Assembly: GCA_002325785.1 (NCBI GenBank)
Contig: DCSU01000062.1
Span: 1 to 13,635, forward strand
DNA length: 13,635 nucleotides
DNA from: Bacteroidales bacterium UBA1458
GTDB taxonomy: Bacteria > Bacteroidota > Bacteroidia > Bacteroidales > VadinHA17
Direction: 5' to 3'
Numbering within the stretch: position 1 is the stretch's first letter; every line of letters starts with the position of its first letter. Position numbers and translations under genes: made by a program. Positions 7,637-13,635 of the stretch are shown piece after piece. The notes beneath the pieces were generated by a model, which saw only the letters and a list, made by a program, of their open reading frames with translations, searched no databases and was not told the origin of the DNA.

Positions 7637-8338
7637 TCAGCCCATATGGCTTATCTTCTCAAGCCTGGTCTGGTCTACGATACTGATTTTCTTGCCTTCA
7701 AGAGCAATTACCGACTCGGTGGCGAACATTGAGAGTGTCCTGATCGCATTGGAGGTGGTCATATTTGAAAAACATGCCAGGTCCTCGCGTGACACATATG
7801 CCTTGATGGTCCTTCCGTCGTTCTCAACACCATAGGTATCAAGCAGGACAAGGAGAGATTCGGCAAGCCTGCCCCTGATATGTTTTTGAGTCAGAGAAAC
7901 GGTTCTGGTATTGGAGAAGGAGAGCTCAAGTGCCATCATACGCATCAGCTTCACTGAGAGATCCGGGTTTCGCCTGATGAGCTTCATGAACGGATCCCTG
8001 TCAAACCTGCAGATGCCTGAATCTTCAAGTGCCACCGCAGAGGCAGTGTATGTTGAGCCGGCAAAGAAAGCAGCATAACCAATCAGTCCCTGGGGCCTCA
8101 CCATTCTTATAATCTGCTCGCGGCCACAGACGCCCTGTTTATAAACTTTGACCTTCCCGATGGCCAGGCAGTATAGTCCTGCAGGCCTGCTGCCTTCATG
8201 AAAGATCATCTCCCCCCTTTTAAGCGAGGTGCAGACATGATCCTGAACCAGCAACTCTTTCTCCCTGTCAGGCAGATCCCTGAAAAGTGAGAAAGGTCCC
8301 TCAAGACACTGCTCCAGGTATGGATTATTATAAAACAT
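7637..8338 (-). CDS. Crp/Fnr-family transcriptional regulator
   Basis: This is a 233-residue cytoplasmic DNA-binding regulator. Residues about 20-130 form a cyclic-nucleotide-binding-type beta-barrel (F-H-E-G-S at 46-50, G-K-V-K-V-Y at 61-66). A long dimerisation helix follows at about 117-150. A C-terminal Crp-type winged helix-turn-helix lies around 182-205 (S-R-E-D-L-A then S-N-A-I-R-T-L). Six cysteines are present (11, 36, 57, 71, 110, 189), but they do not show the clustered N-terminal spacing of an FNR iron-sulfur sensor. The residues that contact cAMP in E. coli CRP are not clearly conserved either, so the effector is unknown. The ATG at 8338 is preceded by a good -7 box and a short palindrome, so it is probably transcribed on its own and possibly autoregulated. 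The target genes cannot be told from the sequence. Confidence 0.9.
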   Translation of the reverse strand: MFYNNPYLEQCLEGPFSLFRDLPDREKELLVQDHVCTSLKRGEMIFHEGSRPAGLYCLAIGKVKVYKQGVCGREQIIRMVRPQGLIGYAAFFAGSTYTASAVALEDSGICRFDRDPFMKLIRRNPDLSVKLMRMMALELSFSNTRTVSLTQKHIRGRLAESLLVLLDTYGVENDGRTIKAYVSREDLACFSNMTTSNAIRTLSMFATESVIALEGKKISIVDQTRLEKISHMG

Positions 8339-8346
8339 CTCCCCTT

Positions 8347-8360
8347 ATGTTAAACAACAT
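8347..8360. promoter_or_regulatory. Palindrome ATGTT-AAAC-AACAT in the leader of the Crp/Fnr-family gene
   Basis: Two perfect 5-bp arms are separated by 4 bp. The site lies between the predicted transcription start (about 8357) and the start codon at 8338. The two-fold layout and location would suit autoregulation by the encoded regulator; this is inference only. Confidence 0.3.
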
Positions 8361-8363
8361 GTA

Positions 8364-8371
8364 CAAAGATA
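8364..8371 (-). promoter_or_regulatory. Bacteroidota-type -7 box for the Crp/Fnr-family gene
   Basis: The minus strand reads TATCTTTG, an exact fit to TAnnTTTG. A TTTTC sequence about 21 bp upstream is a weak -33 candidate. The predicted leader is about 20 nt. It lies in the 111-bp gap after nadE, which supports separate transcription of the regulator. Confidence 0.5.
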
Positions 8372-8449
8372 TTAAAAAAGTCGGTCAGGGAGAAAATTAA
8401 CGTTTTTTAACACACTATAAAACAGACAGTTGGATATTAACTAAAAGGA

Positions 8450-10111
8450 TCAGCGGTATCTGGCAATAATGGGTATTCTTCTGCCGCTGCCGAAGGCTTT
8501 GGATGAGACGCGAAGGACGGGTGGAGACTGTTTTCTTTTGAATTCGCTGGTACGCACCAGCCGTACTACTTTTTCCACCAGTTCCGCATCAAAGCCTTCC
8601 CCGATGATCTGTGCGGCTGACCTTTCCAGGTCAATATATCTGAACAGGACCGGGTCAAGACTGTCATAGGGCGGGAGCGAGTCGGTATCAAGCTGGTCAG
8701 GCTTCAGTTCAGCTGATGGCGCTTTATTGATGATGTCCGTCGGTATTATCTCTTTCTGTGCGTTGATCTCGTTTGCCAGGCGGTATACCTCTGTCTTGTA
8801 AACATCACCGAGGACCGATAGACCTCCTATCATGTCACCGTACAGTGTTCCGTATCCCGTTGCAGCTTCGCTCTTGTTGGAGGTATTCAGCACCATGTAC
8901 CCGAACTTGTTTGCGAAGGCCATAAGTATAAGTGCACGCAGCCTGGCCTGTATATTCTCCTCGGTAATGTCAGGGGCTTTGCCGTCGAAGAAGGGTGTAA
9001 CAGTCTTTTCGAGTATCTGCCGTGACTCCTCTATGCTCACAATATGCCACGGCACGCCCAGCCTACGGGTCATCTCCACCGAATCGGTCACTGAGTGTTC
9101 TGATGAATAGACGGAAGGCATCATCACAGCAAGGGTATTTTCCGGACCAAGGGCTTCAGCTGCCAGGGCCAGTACCACTGCTGAGTCAATCCCGCCGGAG
9201 AGTCCGATAACGGCTTTTTTCAGTCCGCCCTTGGTGAAGAAGTCCCTTATGCCCGTAACGAGTGCCAGGTGGACAAACGGTGTCATGTCCACGGGGAAAG
9301 AGGGGGGTAGTGAGTAACTGCGCCTGTAAGTGCCGGCAGCGGGTATCTCTACTATTCTCATCTCTTCACAGCAGAACGCCAGTTTCTCCAGGAGAGTTCC
9401 GTCCGCATCGATCAGAACTGATGATCCGTCGAAAATGAGTTCTGTGTATCCGCCGGTCTGATTGACAGAAATTAATGGTTTGCCATATTCTTTTGCATTC
9501 CTGGCAAAAACTTCGTTTCTGACCTTTATTCTGTTGTGCGAGAATGGATTGGCAGCGATATTAATTATCAGTGACGGGTTTTCTTTCATTATCTCATCGA
9601 GGGGGGTAACTCCGTACAACCGCCATGATGCCCTGTCTCCGAAAGGCTGCTCATCCCAGATATCCTCGCAGATGGTAACTGCCAGTTTCTCGCCGTTCAG
9701 GCTGATGGTTTGGAATACTGTTCCGGGCTGAAAATACCTGTCTTCATCGAAGATGTCATATGTAGGAAGAAGGGTTTTATTAATCACAGACCCAATCTTT
9801 CCATTGATCAGGAAGAATGCCGAGTTGTGAAGGCTTTTACCAAAGACGCCGGTATTGGGAGATGGCCCGCCGACAATAGCTGCGATACCTTTGCAGTGTG
9901 TTGCTATCTCGAACACGGCTGCCATGGAAGCGGAGATGATGTCATGCCTGAGCAGCAGGTCAAGCGGGGGGTATCCTGTGACTGCCAGTTCGGAGAAGAC
10001 TATAAGGTCTGCACCTTCTGAACGTGCACGGTTAATGTGAGAAATGATTTTGGTGCTGTTGTAAGAAATATCTCCAGGGATATAATTCAGCTGAGCAAGA
10101 GCAATCTTCAT
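8450..10111 (-). CDS. nadE: Glutamine-dependent NAD+ synthetase
   Basis: NadE makes NAD+ from nicotinic acid adenine dinucleotide, ATP and ammonia released from glutamine; it is the last step of NAD biosynthesis. The 553-residue product has two domains. The N-terminal nitrilase-type glutaminase (about 1-265) carries the expected triad: E41 in F-S-E-L-A, K112 in N-K-T-L-L-P, and C148 in I-C-E-D-I-W. The C-terminal ATP-dependent synthetase (about 280-553) has the pyrophosphatase loop G-L-S-G-G-I-D-S at 303-310 and N-T-S-N-K-S-E further on. Length and motifs are those of the two-domain bacterial form. The ATG at 10111 starts directly with the K-I-A-L-A-Q-L strand typical of the family. It follows the barrel gene by 10 bp on the same strand and probably shares its promoter. 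No odd features are seen. Confidence 0.96.
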   Translation of the reverse strand: MKIALAQLNYIPGDISYNSTKIISHINRARSEGADLIVFSELAVTGYPPLDLLLRHDIISASMAAVFEIATHCKGIAAIVGGPSPNTGVFGKSLHNSAFFLINGKIGSVINKTLLPTYDIFDEDRYFQPGTVFQTISLNGEKLAVTICEDIWDEQPFGDRASWRLYGVTPLDEIMKENPSLIINIAANPFSHNRIKVRNEVFARNAKEYGKPLISVNQTGGYTELIFDGSSVLIDADGTLLEKLAFCCEEMRIVEIPAAGTYRRSYSLPPSFPVDMTPFVHLALVTGIRDFFTKGGLKKAVIGLSGGIDSAVVLALAAEALGPENTLAVMMPSVYSSEHSVTDSVEMTRRLGVPWHIVSIEESRQILEKTVTPFFDGKAPDITEENIQARLRALILMAFANKFGYMVLNTSNKSEAATGYGTLYGDMIGGLSVLGDVYKTEVYRLANEINAQKEIIPTDIINKAPSAELKPDQLDTDSLPPYDSLDPVLFRYIDLERSAAQIIGEGFDAELVEKVVRLVRTSEFKRKQSPPVLRVSSKAFGSGRRIPIIARYR

Positions 10112-10121
10112 AGCAGGTTCG

Positions 10122-10823
10122 TCAGAACTTGATCCCCATCATGATACGTAACATTCTCAATCCTGACCTGTCTTCGGGCTGATCAACATCCTTCAGGTCC
10201 TTGGTGATATCAAAAAAGTCCTGGTCGTAACCAATCCCGCCAACCAGTGTAAGGTCTGTGTTAAGATCATACTCAACGCCTGCGTGAATGTGCCATCCGG
10301 CGTTCAGTCCGTAAACTTCCTTCCTGGCATTCTCATTGTCAACAGGAGGCTGGTTTGCCGGCAGGTCTACCGTTGATTTGACGAGCATCCGGATATCGAA
10401 ACCGATATCAGTGAAGTAGGTAAGATTGCCTATCTGGTCAGTTTGGAGCCGCAGGCCCAGGGGAATGCTCATATAACGCAGGTTATATCTTATCTCATCA
10501 CCGGTTAGCACCAGCGGTTGTAAATTATTGAAGATCATTCTATGAGGTTCGATAACACTCTGCCTTCCGCCTGCCGAAATCAGACTTATTCCGGTTGAGA
10601 TGGCATAATGATCGTCAAAGTAGAGAAGCACATTCAGCCCTATGTTAACGCCTGGCTTCACCCCTTCGCTGATATAGTCCGAGGAGTTGGTGCCCATCCA
10701 TGAAATTACCGGGTCAATGTGAACTGCAAATTCCAGCTCCTGTGAGATCCCCTTCACTGAGAAGGCAGCCAGCAATATGACGGCAAGCGCCCTGAGGTAA
10801 GAACGGTTGAATACTCTTTTCAT
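10122..10823 (-). CDS. PorT-like outer-membrane beta-barrel protein
   Basis: This is a 233-residue protein with an N-terminal signal peptide (basic M-K-R start, hydrophobic A-V-I-L-L-A-A-F core, cleavage near residues 26-28). The remainder is made of alternating amphipathic strands with Tyr/Gly-rich turns (Y-A-I-S-T-G-I-S-L, Y-M-S-I-P-L-G-L-R-L, W-H-I-H-A-G-V-E-Y). It ends in M-G-I-K-F, with the terminal Phe typical of barrels recognised by the BAM complex. It fits the small OMP_b-brl/PorT-like families of Bacteroidota. True PorT takes part in type IX secretion, but family membership alone does not prove that role here. It is divergent from gldB and 10 bp upstream of nadE. The ATG at 10823 follows a -7 box closely. 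Assignment to a barrel is firm; a specific function is not. Confidence 0.8.
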   Translation of the reverse strand: MKRVFNRSYLRALAVILLAAFSVKGISQELEFAVHIDPVISWMGTNSSDYISEGVKPGVNIGLNVLLYFDDHYAISTGISLISAGGRQSVIEPHRMIFNNLQPLVLTGDEIRYNLRYMSIPLGLRLQTDQIGNLTYFTDIGFDIRMLVKSTVDLPANQPPVDNENARKEVYGLNAGWHIHAGVEYDLNTDLTLVGGIGYDQDFFDITKDLKDVDQPEDRSGLRMLRIMMGIKF

Positions 10824-10833
10824 CTTCTCATAG

Positions 10834-10846
10834 TTTGCCGGGCAAA
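10834..10846. promoter_or_regulatory. 13-bp palindrome between the barrel gene and gldB
   Basis: TTTGCC-G-GGCAAA has two perfect 6-bp arms around one base. It overlaps the predicted -7 box and start region of the leftward promoter, so a bound protein there could block or shape transcription of the barrel/nadE operon. No regulator is known. Confidence 0.3.
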
Positions 10847-10850
10847 ATTA
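10843..10850 (-). promoter_or_regulatory. Bacteroidota-type -7 box for the barrel/nadE operon
   Basis: The minus strand reads TAATTTTG, an exact match to TAnnTTTG. The start would be near 10836, giving a short leader of about 13 nt. No clear -33 element is seen 19-21 bp upstream. The divergent gldB gene has only a weaker candidate (TTATTTTG on the + strand, 10864-10871). Confidence 0.45.
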
Positions 10851-10898
10851 TAAATAAATGTCCTTATTTTGTATAATCTAAATGATATTACCGCTGAT

Positions 10899-11927
10899 AT
10901 GATGCATGGCTCTTCATTATACAGACTTGCAGCGTTGCTGATGCTGCTTCTTGCTCTTGCGGCATGCCGCCGTGATCCATATAAGGTTAACCTCTCAGGC
11001 ATTGCGTGTGACCTGGAACTGAGCGACCTTGGAAAGGATATTTTTGAGACGCCGCCGAATGAAATGGCCGCAAAGGCAGAGGAGCTCAGGCAGGAGTATG
11101 GTAGTGCGCTGACCACTTACAGCACCGTTATAGGGTTGGGTGACCCGGCAGACGAGAGGTGGAATCAGGCATTTATCCTGTTTGCCACTGACCTCCGCAA
11201 CCTGGATTTGTGGGATGATGTTAAGCGCGTTTTCCCCGACACTGATAAGCTGGAACAGGAGCTTGAGAGTGCCTTCAGGCATTACAGTTATTATTTTCCT
11301 GACAGAATCATTCCGGAAGTGATAACCTGCATCTCGGTATTCAATAACAGCATAATAGTGGATGATTCCCTGTTAATGGTCAGCCTTGACCGTTACCTGG
11401 GCGCAGACTCGGAGTATTATCCCCCTCTGGGTATTTTCAGCTACCAGGCGCGTAAGATGACGCCTGCCTACACTGCCTCTGACTGCATGTATGCATGGGC
11501 TTCCACGGAGTGGGATTACAATTCGGGAGGTTATGGTACCAGGTCTCTTCTTAATACCATGCTTCACGAGGCCAAACTGGTCTATTTCACCAAAAGGATG
11601 ATGCCCGCGGTGGCTGACACGGTGCTTCATGGTTTTACCGGTCGTCAGATGGAATTTTGTCTTAAAGGCGAAGGAGATATATGGGATTATCTTGTCAGTA
11701 ACGATCTGCTCTTTTCTACAGATGGGTTCCTGATACGGAAGTTCACAGGGGAGGCTCCATTTACCAGCTACTTCACCGAGGAGTCGCCCGGCAGGGCAGT
11801 GGTCTGGACCGGATTCAGGATCATTGAGCGGTATATGAATAACAATCCCGGTGTCACCCTTGATGAGCTGATGGGTATGAACGACCTGCAGGCTATCATG
11901 ACAGGGGCGAGGTACAGTCCGGAATAA
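10899..11927 (+). CDS. gldB: Gliding motility-type lipoprotein GldB
   Basis: GldB is a cell-envelope lipoprotein required for gliding in Flavobacterium johnsoniae and found in many non-gliding Bacteroidota; its biochemical role is unsettled. With the ATG at 10899 the product has 342 residues. It starts with a lipoprotein signal peptide (hydrophobic residues 10-20) and a lipobox L-A-A-C with Cys23 as the lipidated residue. The family signature S-I-I-V-D-D-S-L-L then S-L-D-R-Y-L-G-A-D lies at about 151-170, and H-E-A-K-L at 223-227. A TTG 30 bp upstream would lengthen the protein but adds nothing that belongs to a signal peptide; a second ATG at 10902 is equally possible. It is divergent from the barrel/nadE operon. 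In flavobacteria gldB also neighbours nadE, which supports the call. No gldC follows here; a convergent ferredoxin gene lies downstream. Confidence 0.88.
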   Translation: MMHGSSLYRLAALLMLLLALAACRRDPYKVNLSGIACDLELSDLGKDIFETPPNEMAAKAEELRQEYGSALTTYSTVIGLGDPADERWNQAFILFATDLRNLDLWDDVKRVFPDTDKLEQELESAFRHYSYYFPDRIIPEVITCISVFNNSIIVDDSLLMVSLDRYLGADSEYYPPLGIFSYQARKMTPAYTASDCMYAWASTEWDYNSGGYGTRSLLNTMLHEAKLVYFTKRMMPAVADTVLHGFTGRQMEFCLKGEGDIWDYLVSNDLLFSTDGFLIRKFTGEAPFTSYFTEESPGRAVVWTGFRIIERYMNNNPGVTLDELMGMNDLQAIMTGARYSPE

Positions 11928-11959
11928 AAAAAAGAGGCTGCCTCACTTGAGACAGCCTC
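11926..11959 (-). terminator. Intrinsic terminator of the ferredoxin gene
   Basis: Read on the minus strand, a GAGGCTG arm pairs perfectly with CAGCCTC, with three further inner pairs after one mismatch and a 4-nt loop. The hairpin is followed by eight T residues. It lies 25 bp past the ferredoxin stop. The run of T serves only the leftward transcript and reaches the gldB stop codon, but the hairpin may also slow rightward transcription from gldB. Confidence 0.85.
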
Positions 11960-11984
11960 CTGTAATGATAATTGGGAATGCGGG

Positions 11985-12152
11985 TTATGCCGGATGAATT
12001 GCCTCTACAGGGCACACGTCGGCGCAGGCACCACAATCGGTACATATATCCGGGTCAATCTTGTAGATATCGCCCTCAGATATAGCCTCAACCGGACATT
12101 CATCTATACAAGTTCCGCAAGCTGTGCAATCATCTGAAATTTTGTAAGCCAT
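11985..12152 (-). CDS. 2[4Fe-4S] bacterial-type ferredoxin
   Basis: This is a 55-residue cytoplasmic electron carrier that is easy to miss because of its length. It has two classic cluster-binding motifs: C9-x2-C12-x2-C15-x3-C19-P and C37-x2-C40-x2-C43-x3-C47-P. Each block is followed by V-E-A-I, showing the internal duplication typical of clostridial-type ferredoxins. Length is the usual one for the family. The ATG at 12152 begins M-A-Y-K-I-S, a standard N-terminus. Donors and acceptors cannot be told from the sequence; in anaerobes such proteins often serve pyruvate:ferredoxin oxidoreductase or hydrogenases. It is followed by a strong terminator and lies 78 bp downstream of the M20 amidohydrolase gene, probably with its own promoter. 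Confidence 0.96.
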   Translation of the reverse strand: MAYKISDDCTACGTCIDECPVEAISEGDIYKIDPDICTDCGACADVCPVEAIHPA

Positions 12153-12180
12153 TATACTTTGTTTTTAAAGATTACGGGCG

Positions 12181-12188
12181 TAAAATTA
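12181..12188 (-). promoter_or_regulatory. Weak -7-like box upstream of the ferredoxin gene
   Basis: The minus strand reads TAATTTTA, five of six fixed positions of TAnnTTTG. It would give a leader of about 22 nt. The 78-bp gap is AT-rich and holds no gene and no clear terminator for the M20 gene, so read-through from upstream is also possible. Confidence 0.25.
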
Positions 12189-12230
12189 TCCTTTATTTTC
12201 TTAAGTTCCTAACCAAATATTAAATAAAAT

Positions 12231-13430
12231 TCACCCTTTCAGGTCACTGATCAAATTTAGTGCCAGCCATGCCAGGGTTGCGGTTCCGGTGGTCATAGCT
12301 GACTCATCCAGGTCGAATGAGGCTGTGTGTAACTGTTTGACAGATTGGCCTTTGCCAGTGACACCCAGGCGGTAGAGGAGGGCGGGGTATCGCTCTGCGA
12401 AGAATGAAAAATCTTCTGAGCCCATCCGTGCCGGAATACCGGTTACCTTCTCCCTTCCAAGCAGCGTTTCAGACAGTGAAGCAGCCCGGGCTGTGAGTGG
12501 TTCGTTATTGACCAGGACGGGGTATCCTTCAACGATATTCAGATCAATGGTCACTCCCTTTTCTGAAGCCATGCCGGCGGCGATGTCAAGGATCATCTTC
12601 TTTGCCTCCTGTCTCCACTCTTCGCTGAAGGTTCTGAAGGTGCCGGCAATCTCCACAGTTTCCGGGATCACGTTTGTTGCTCCTAGTCCTGTTATTCTCC
12701 CTATGCCCAGAACTGACGGGGCTTTCACGGCGGCGGCTGTTGTGATGGCGTCCTTCAGGGCTATCACCAGCTCAGCGGCAATACGTATCTGGTCAGTATA
12801 TTCCGATGGTTTTGCCGCATGGCCACCTCTTCCGGTAATGGTGATATAGATCTCGTCACAGGAAGCCATGGCCGGTCCCGGGCAGAAGCCAAGCAGGCCT
12901 GACTCCAGTTCAGGAGCCACATGCTGAGCTATGAATATGTCGGGCGCGTATCTGTCAAGGATGCCGGATTGGGTAATCAGTTTTGCTCCGCCCGGGGCTT
13001 TCTCCTCTCCGGGCTGGAATACCAGCAGCACTGTGCCTGCAAACTCTTTCCGCCGGCCCCGGATAATTTTTGCTGCCCCAAGCAGCATTGCCACGTGTGC
13101 GTCATGTCCGCAGGCATGCATCACCCCATCATTCCTGCTGATGTATTCCGGGCCCTCATTCTCCCTGACAGGCAGCGCGTCAATATCTGCGCGCAGTCCT
13201 GCTGTCAGGCCCATGCCGGGCGCTTCGCCCCTGATGATGCCAATGATGCCGGTGCCGGCCACCTGCCTGATGTGCTCAATGCCCATGGCGGTGAGTTCTT
13301 TGCTTATCATTGCAGCAGTTGCGTGCTCTTCAAAGGAGAGTTCAGGATGCTGATGTATGTGCCTTCTGATCCGGACGATCTCCGGCAGTAGGTTTTCTGC
13401 TTCGCTAAGAATTTGTCTTGCTGATAGCAT
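12231..13430 (-). CDS. M20-family metallo-amidohydrolase (N-acyl-amino-acid amidohydrolase / hippurate hydrolase type)
   Basis: This 399-residue enzyme belongs to the M20D group, which hydrolyses N-acylated amino acids or related amides with a two-metal centre. The catalytic domain opens with R-R-H-I-H-Q-H-P-E-L at 22-31. It carries D-I-D-A-L-P at 82-87 and the metal-ligand motif H-A-C-G-H-D at 105-110, with C107 and H109 as ligands. G-E-E at 141-143 holds the catalytic and ligand glutamates, and further ligands are H170 and H368. The central lid/dimerisation domain begins near residue 190 with I-T-I-T-G-R-G-G-H-A-A. There is no signal peptide, so it is cytoplasmic. Length is typical. The exact substrate cannot be read from the sequence; hippurate, N-acetyl-amino acids and IAA conjugates are all processed by relatives. 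The gene begins 18 bp after an outer-membrane protein gene on the same strand, suggesting one operon. Confidence 0.92.
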   Translation of the reverse strand: MLSARQILSEAENLLPEIVRIRRHIHQHPELSFEEHATAAMISKELTAMGIEHIRQVAGTGIIGIIRGEAPGMGLTAGLRADIDALPVRENEGPEYISRNDGVMHACGHDAHVAMLLGAAKIIRGRRKEFAGTVLLVFQPGEEKAPGGAKLITQSGILDRYAPDIFIAQHVAPELESGLLGFCPGPAMASCDEIYITITGRGGHAAKPSEYTDQIRIAAELVIALKDAITTAAAVKAPSVLGIGRITGLGATNVIPETVEIAGTFRTFSEEWRQEAKKMILDIAAGMASEKGVTIDLNIVEGYPVLVNNEPLTARAASLSETLLGREKVTGIPARMGSEDFSFFAERYPALLYRLGVTGKGQSVKQLHTASFDLDESAMTTGTATLAWLALNLISDLKG

Positions 13431-13448
13431 GCTGGCGCATTGGTACTG

Positions 13449-13635
13449 TCAGAAATCGAGGCTGAAGGAGAGGTAGAAGATCTTCGGAAGGAGATAACCG
13501 TTATCAATTCCCCAGGCGATGTCGCCCCTTATGAAATAACCGAAAAGCTGTGCCCTGGCTCCGGTTCCGAATCCCATCACGAGCGGATCACGCATGGCAT
13601 CGAGGGTAACCACTACGGGGCCATTCTCATAGACT
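13449..13635 (-). CDS. C-terminus of an outer-membrane beta-barrel protein (partial)
   Basis: The gene starts beyond the right edge; 61 codons and a TGA stop are visible. The fragment shows alternating aromatic/hydrophobic strands: G-T-G-A-R-A-Q-L-F-G-Y-F-I-R-G-D, then I-D-N-G-Y, and a last strand F-Y-L-S-F-S-L-D-F ending in Phe, the classic barrel-insertion signal. The pattern is like the end of surface-antigen (BamA-like) barrels, sometimes fused to TolB-type propeller repeats in Bacteroidota, but too little is present to name the family. It lies 18 bp upstream of the M20 gene on the same strand. Confidence 0.7.
   Translation of the reverse strand, partial: VYENGPVVVTLDAMRDPLVMGFGTGARAQLFGYFIRGDIAWGIDNGYLLPKIFYLSFSLDF

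Noticed and set aside
8400..8449. AT-rich segment after nadE with GTTAAAAAAC and TTAACGTT-like symmetry, considered as a nadE terminator
   Set aside because: Stems are only 3-4 bp and AT-only, with no GC-rich hairpin plus T-run; not supportable.
12493..13391. Several + strand frames of 118-156 residues opposite the M20 gene
   Set aside because: The minus strand carries a full-length M20 amidohydrolase with all metal-ligand motifs; the opposite frames are compositional shadows.
1..13635. Search for CRISPR arrays, tRNA/rRNA genes, insertion sequences, attachment sites and defence or toxin-antitoxin genes
   Set aside because: No regularly spaced repeats, tRNA-like cloverleaf, transposase, integrase or paired small toxin/antitoxin frames were seen; nearly all bases are in housekeeping or envelope genes.

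Overview
The window is an ordinary core-genome stretch of a Bacteroidota bacterium, probably a Bacteroidales/Marinilabiliales-type lineage; I cannot place it more exactly. Supporting features are a MurF-alanine racemase fusion, a GldB gliding-type lipoprotein, a PorT-like outer-membrane barrel beside nadE, a carboxypeptidase-regulatory-like/DUF5686 outer-membrane protein, -7 boxes of the Bacteroidota form TAnnTTTG, and little reliance on Shine-Dalgarno sequences. Gene density is very high. No intergenic gap exceeds about 120 bp, and I see no tRNA, rRNA, CRISPR array, insertion sequence or phage gene.

Layout. (1) 2-325, +: the C-terminus of the replicative helicase DnaB, cut by the window edge. 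(2) 331-4485, -: a three-gene operon transcribed right to left, made of an uncharacterised protein with an 8-residue tandem repeat, then rsmI (16S rRNA 2'-O-methyltransferase), then a DUF5686 outer-membrane protein. Adjacent genes overlap by 8 bp, and by 2 bp if the last gene uses its GTG codon. (3) 4602-7636, +: thymidine kinase, overlapped by 4 bp with a bifunctional MurF/Alr. (4) 7637-8338, -: a Crp/Fnr-family regulator whose stop codon abuts the murF-alr stop. (5) 8450-10823, -: a PorT-like barrel followed by glutamine-dependent NAD+ synthetase. (6) 10899-11927, +: gldB, divergent from the barrel gene. (7) 11985-12152, -: a 55-residue 2[4Fe-4S] ferredoxin with a clear intrinsic terminator. 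(8) 12231-13430, -: an M20 amidohydrolase, preceded by the C-terminus of an outer-membrane protein that runs off the right edge.

Functionally the window mixes replication (DnaB), nucleotide salvage (Tdk), peptidoglycan precursor supply (MurF/Alr provides D-Ala and ligates D-Ala-D-Ala), ribosome modification (RsmI), NAD synthesis (NadE), electron transfer (ferredoxin) and envelope functions (DUF5686 protein, barrel, GldB). I found no convincing undescribed system. The items most worth a second look are the uncharacterised repeat protein upstream of rsmI, the gldB/barrel/nadE divergent locus, and three short palindromes sitting at predicted promoters (4546-4558, 8347-8360, 10834-10846).
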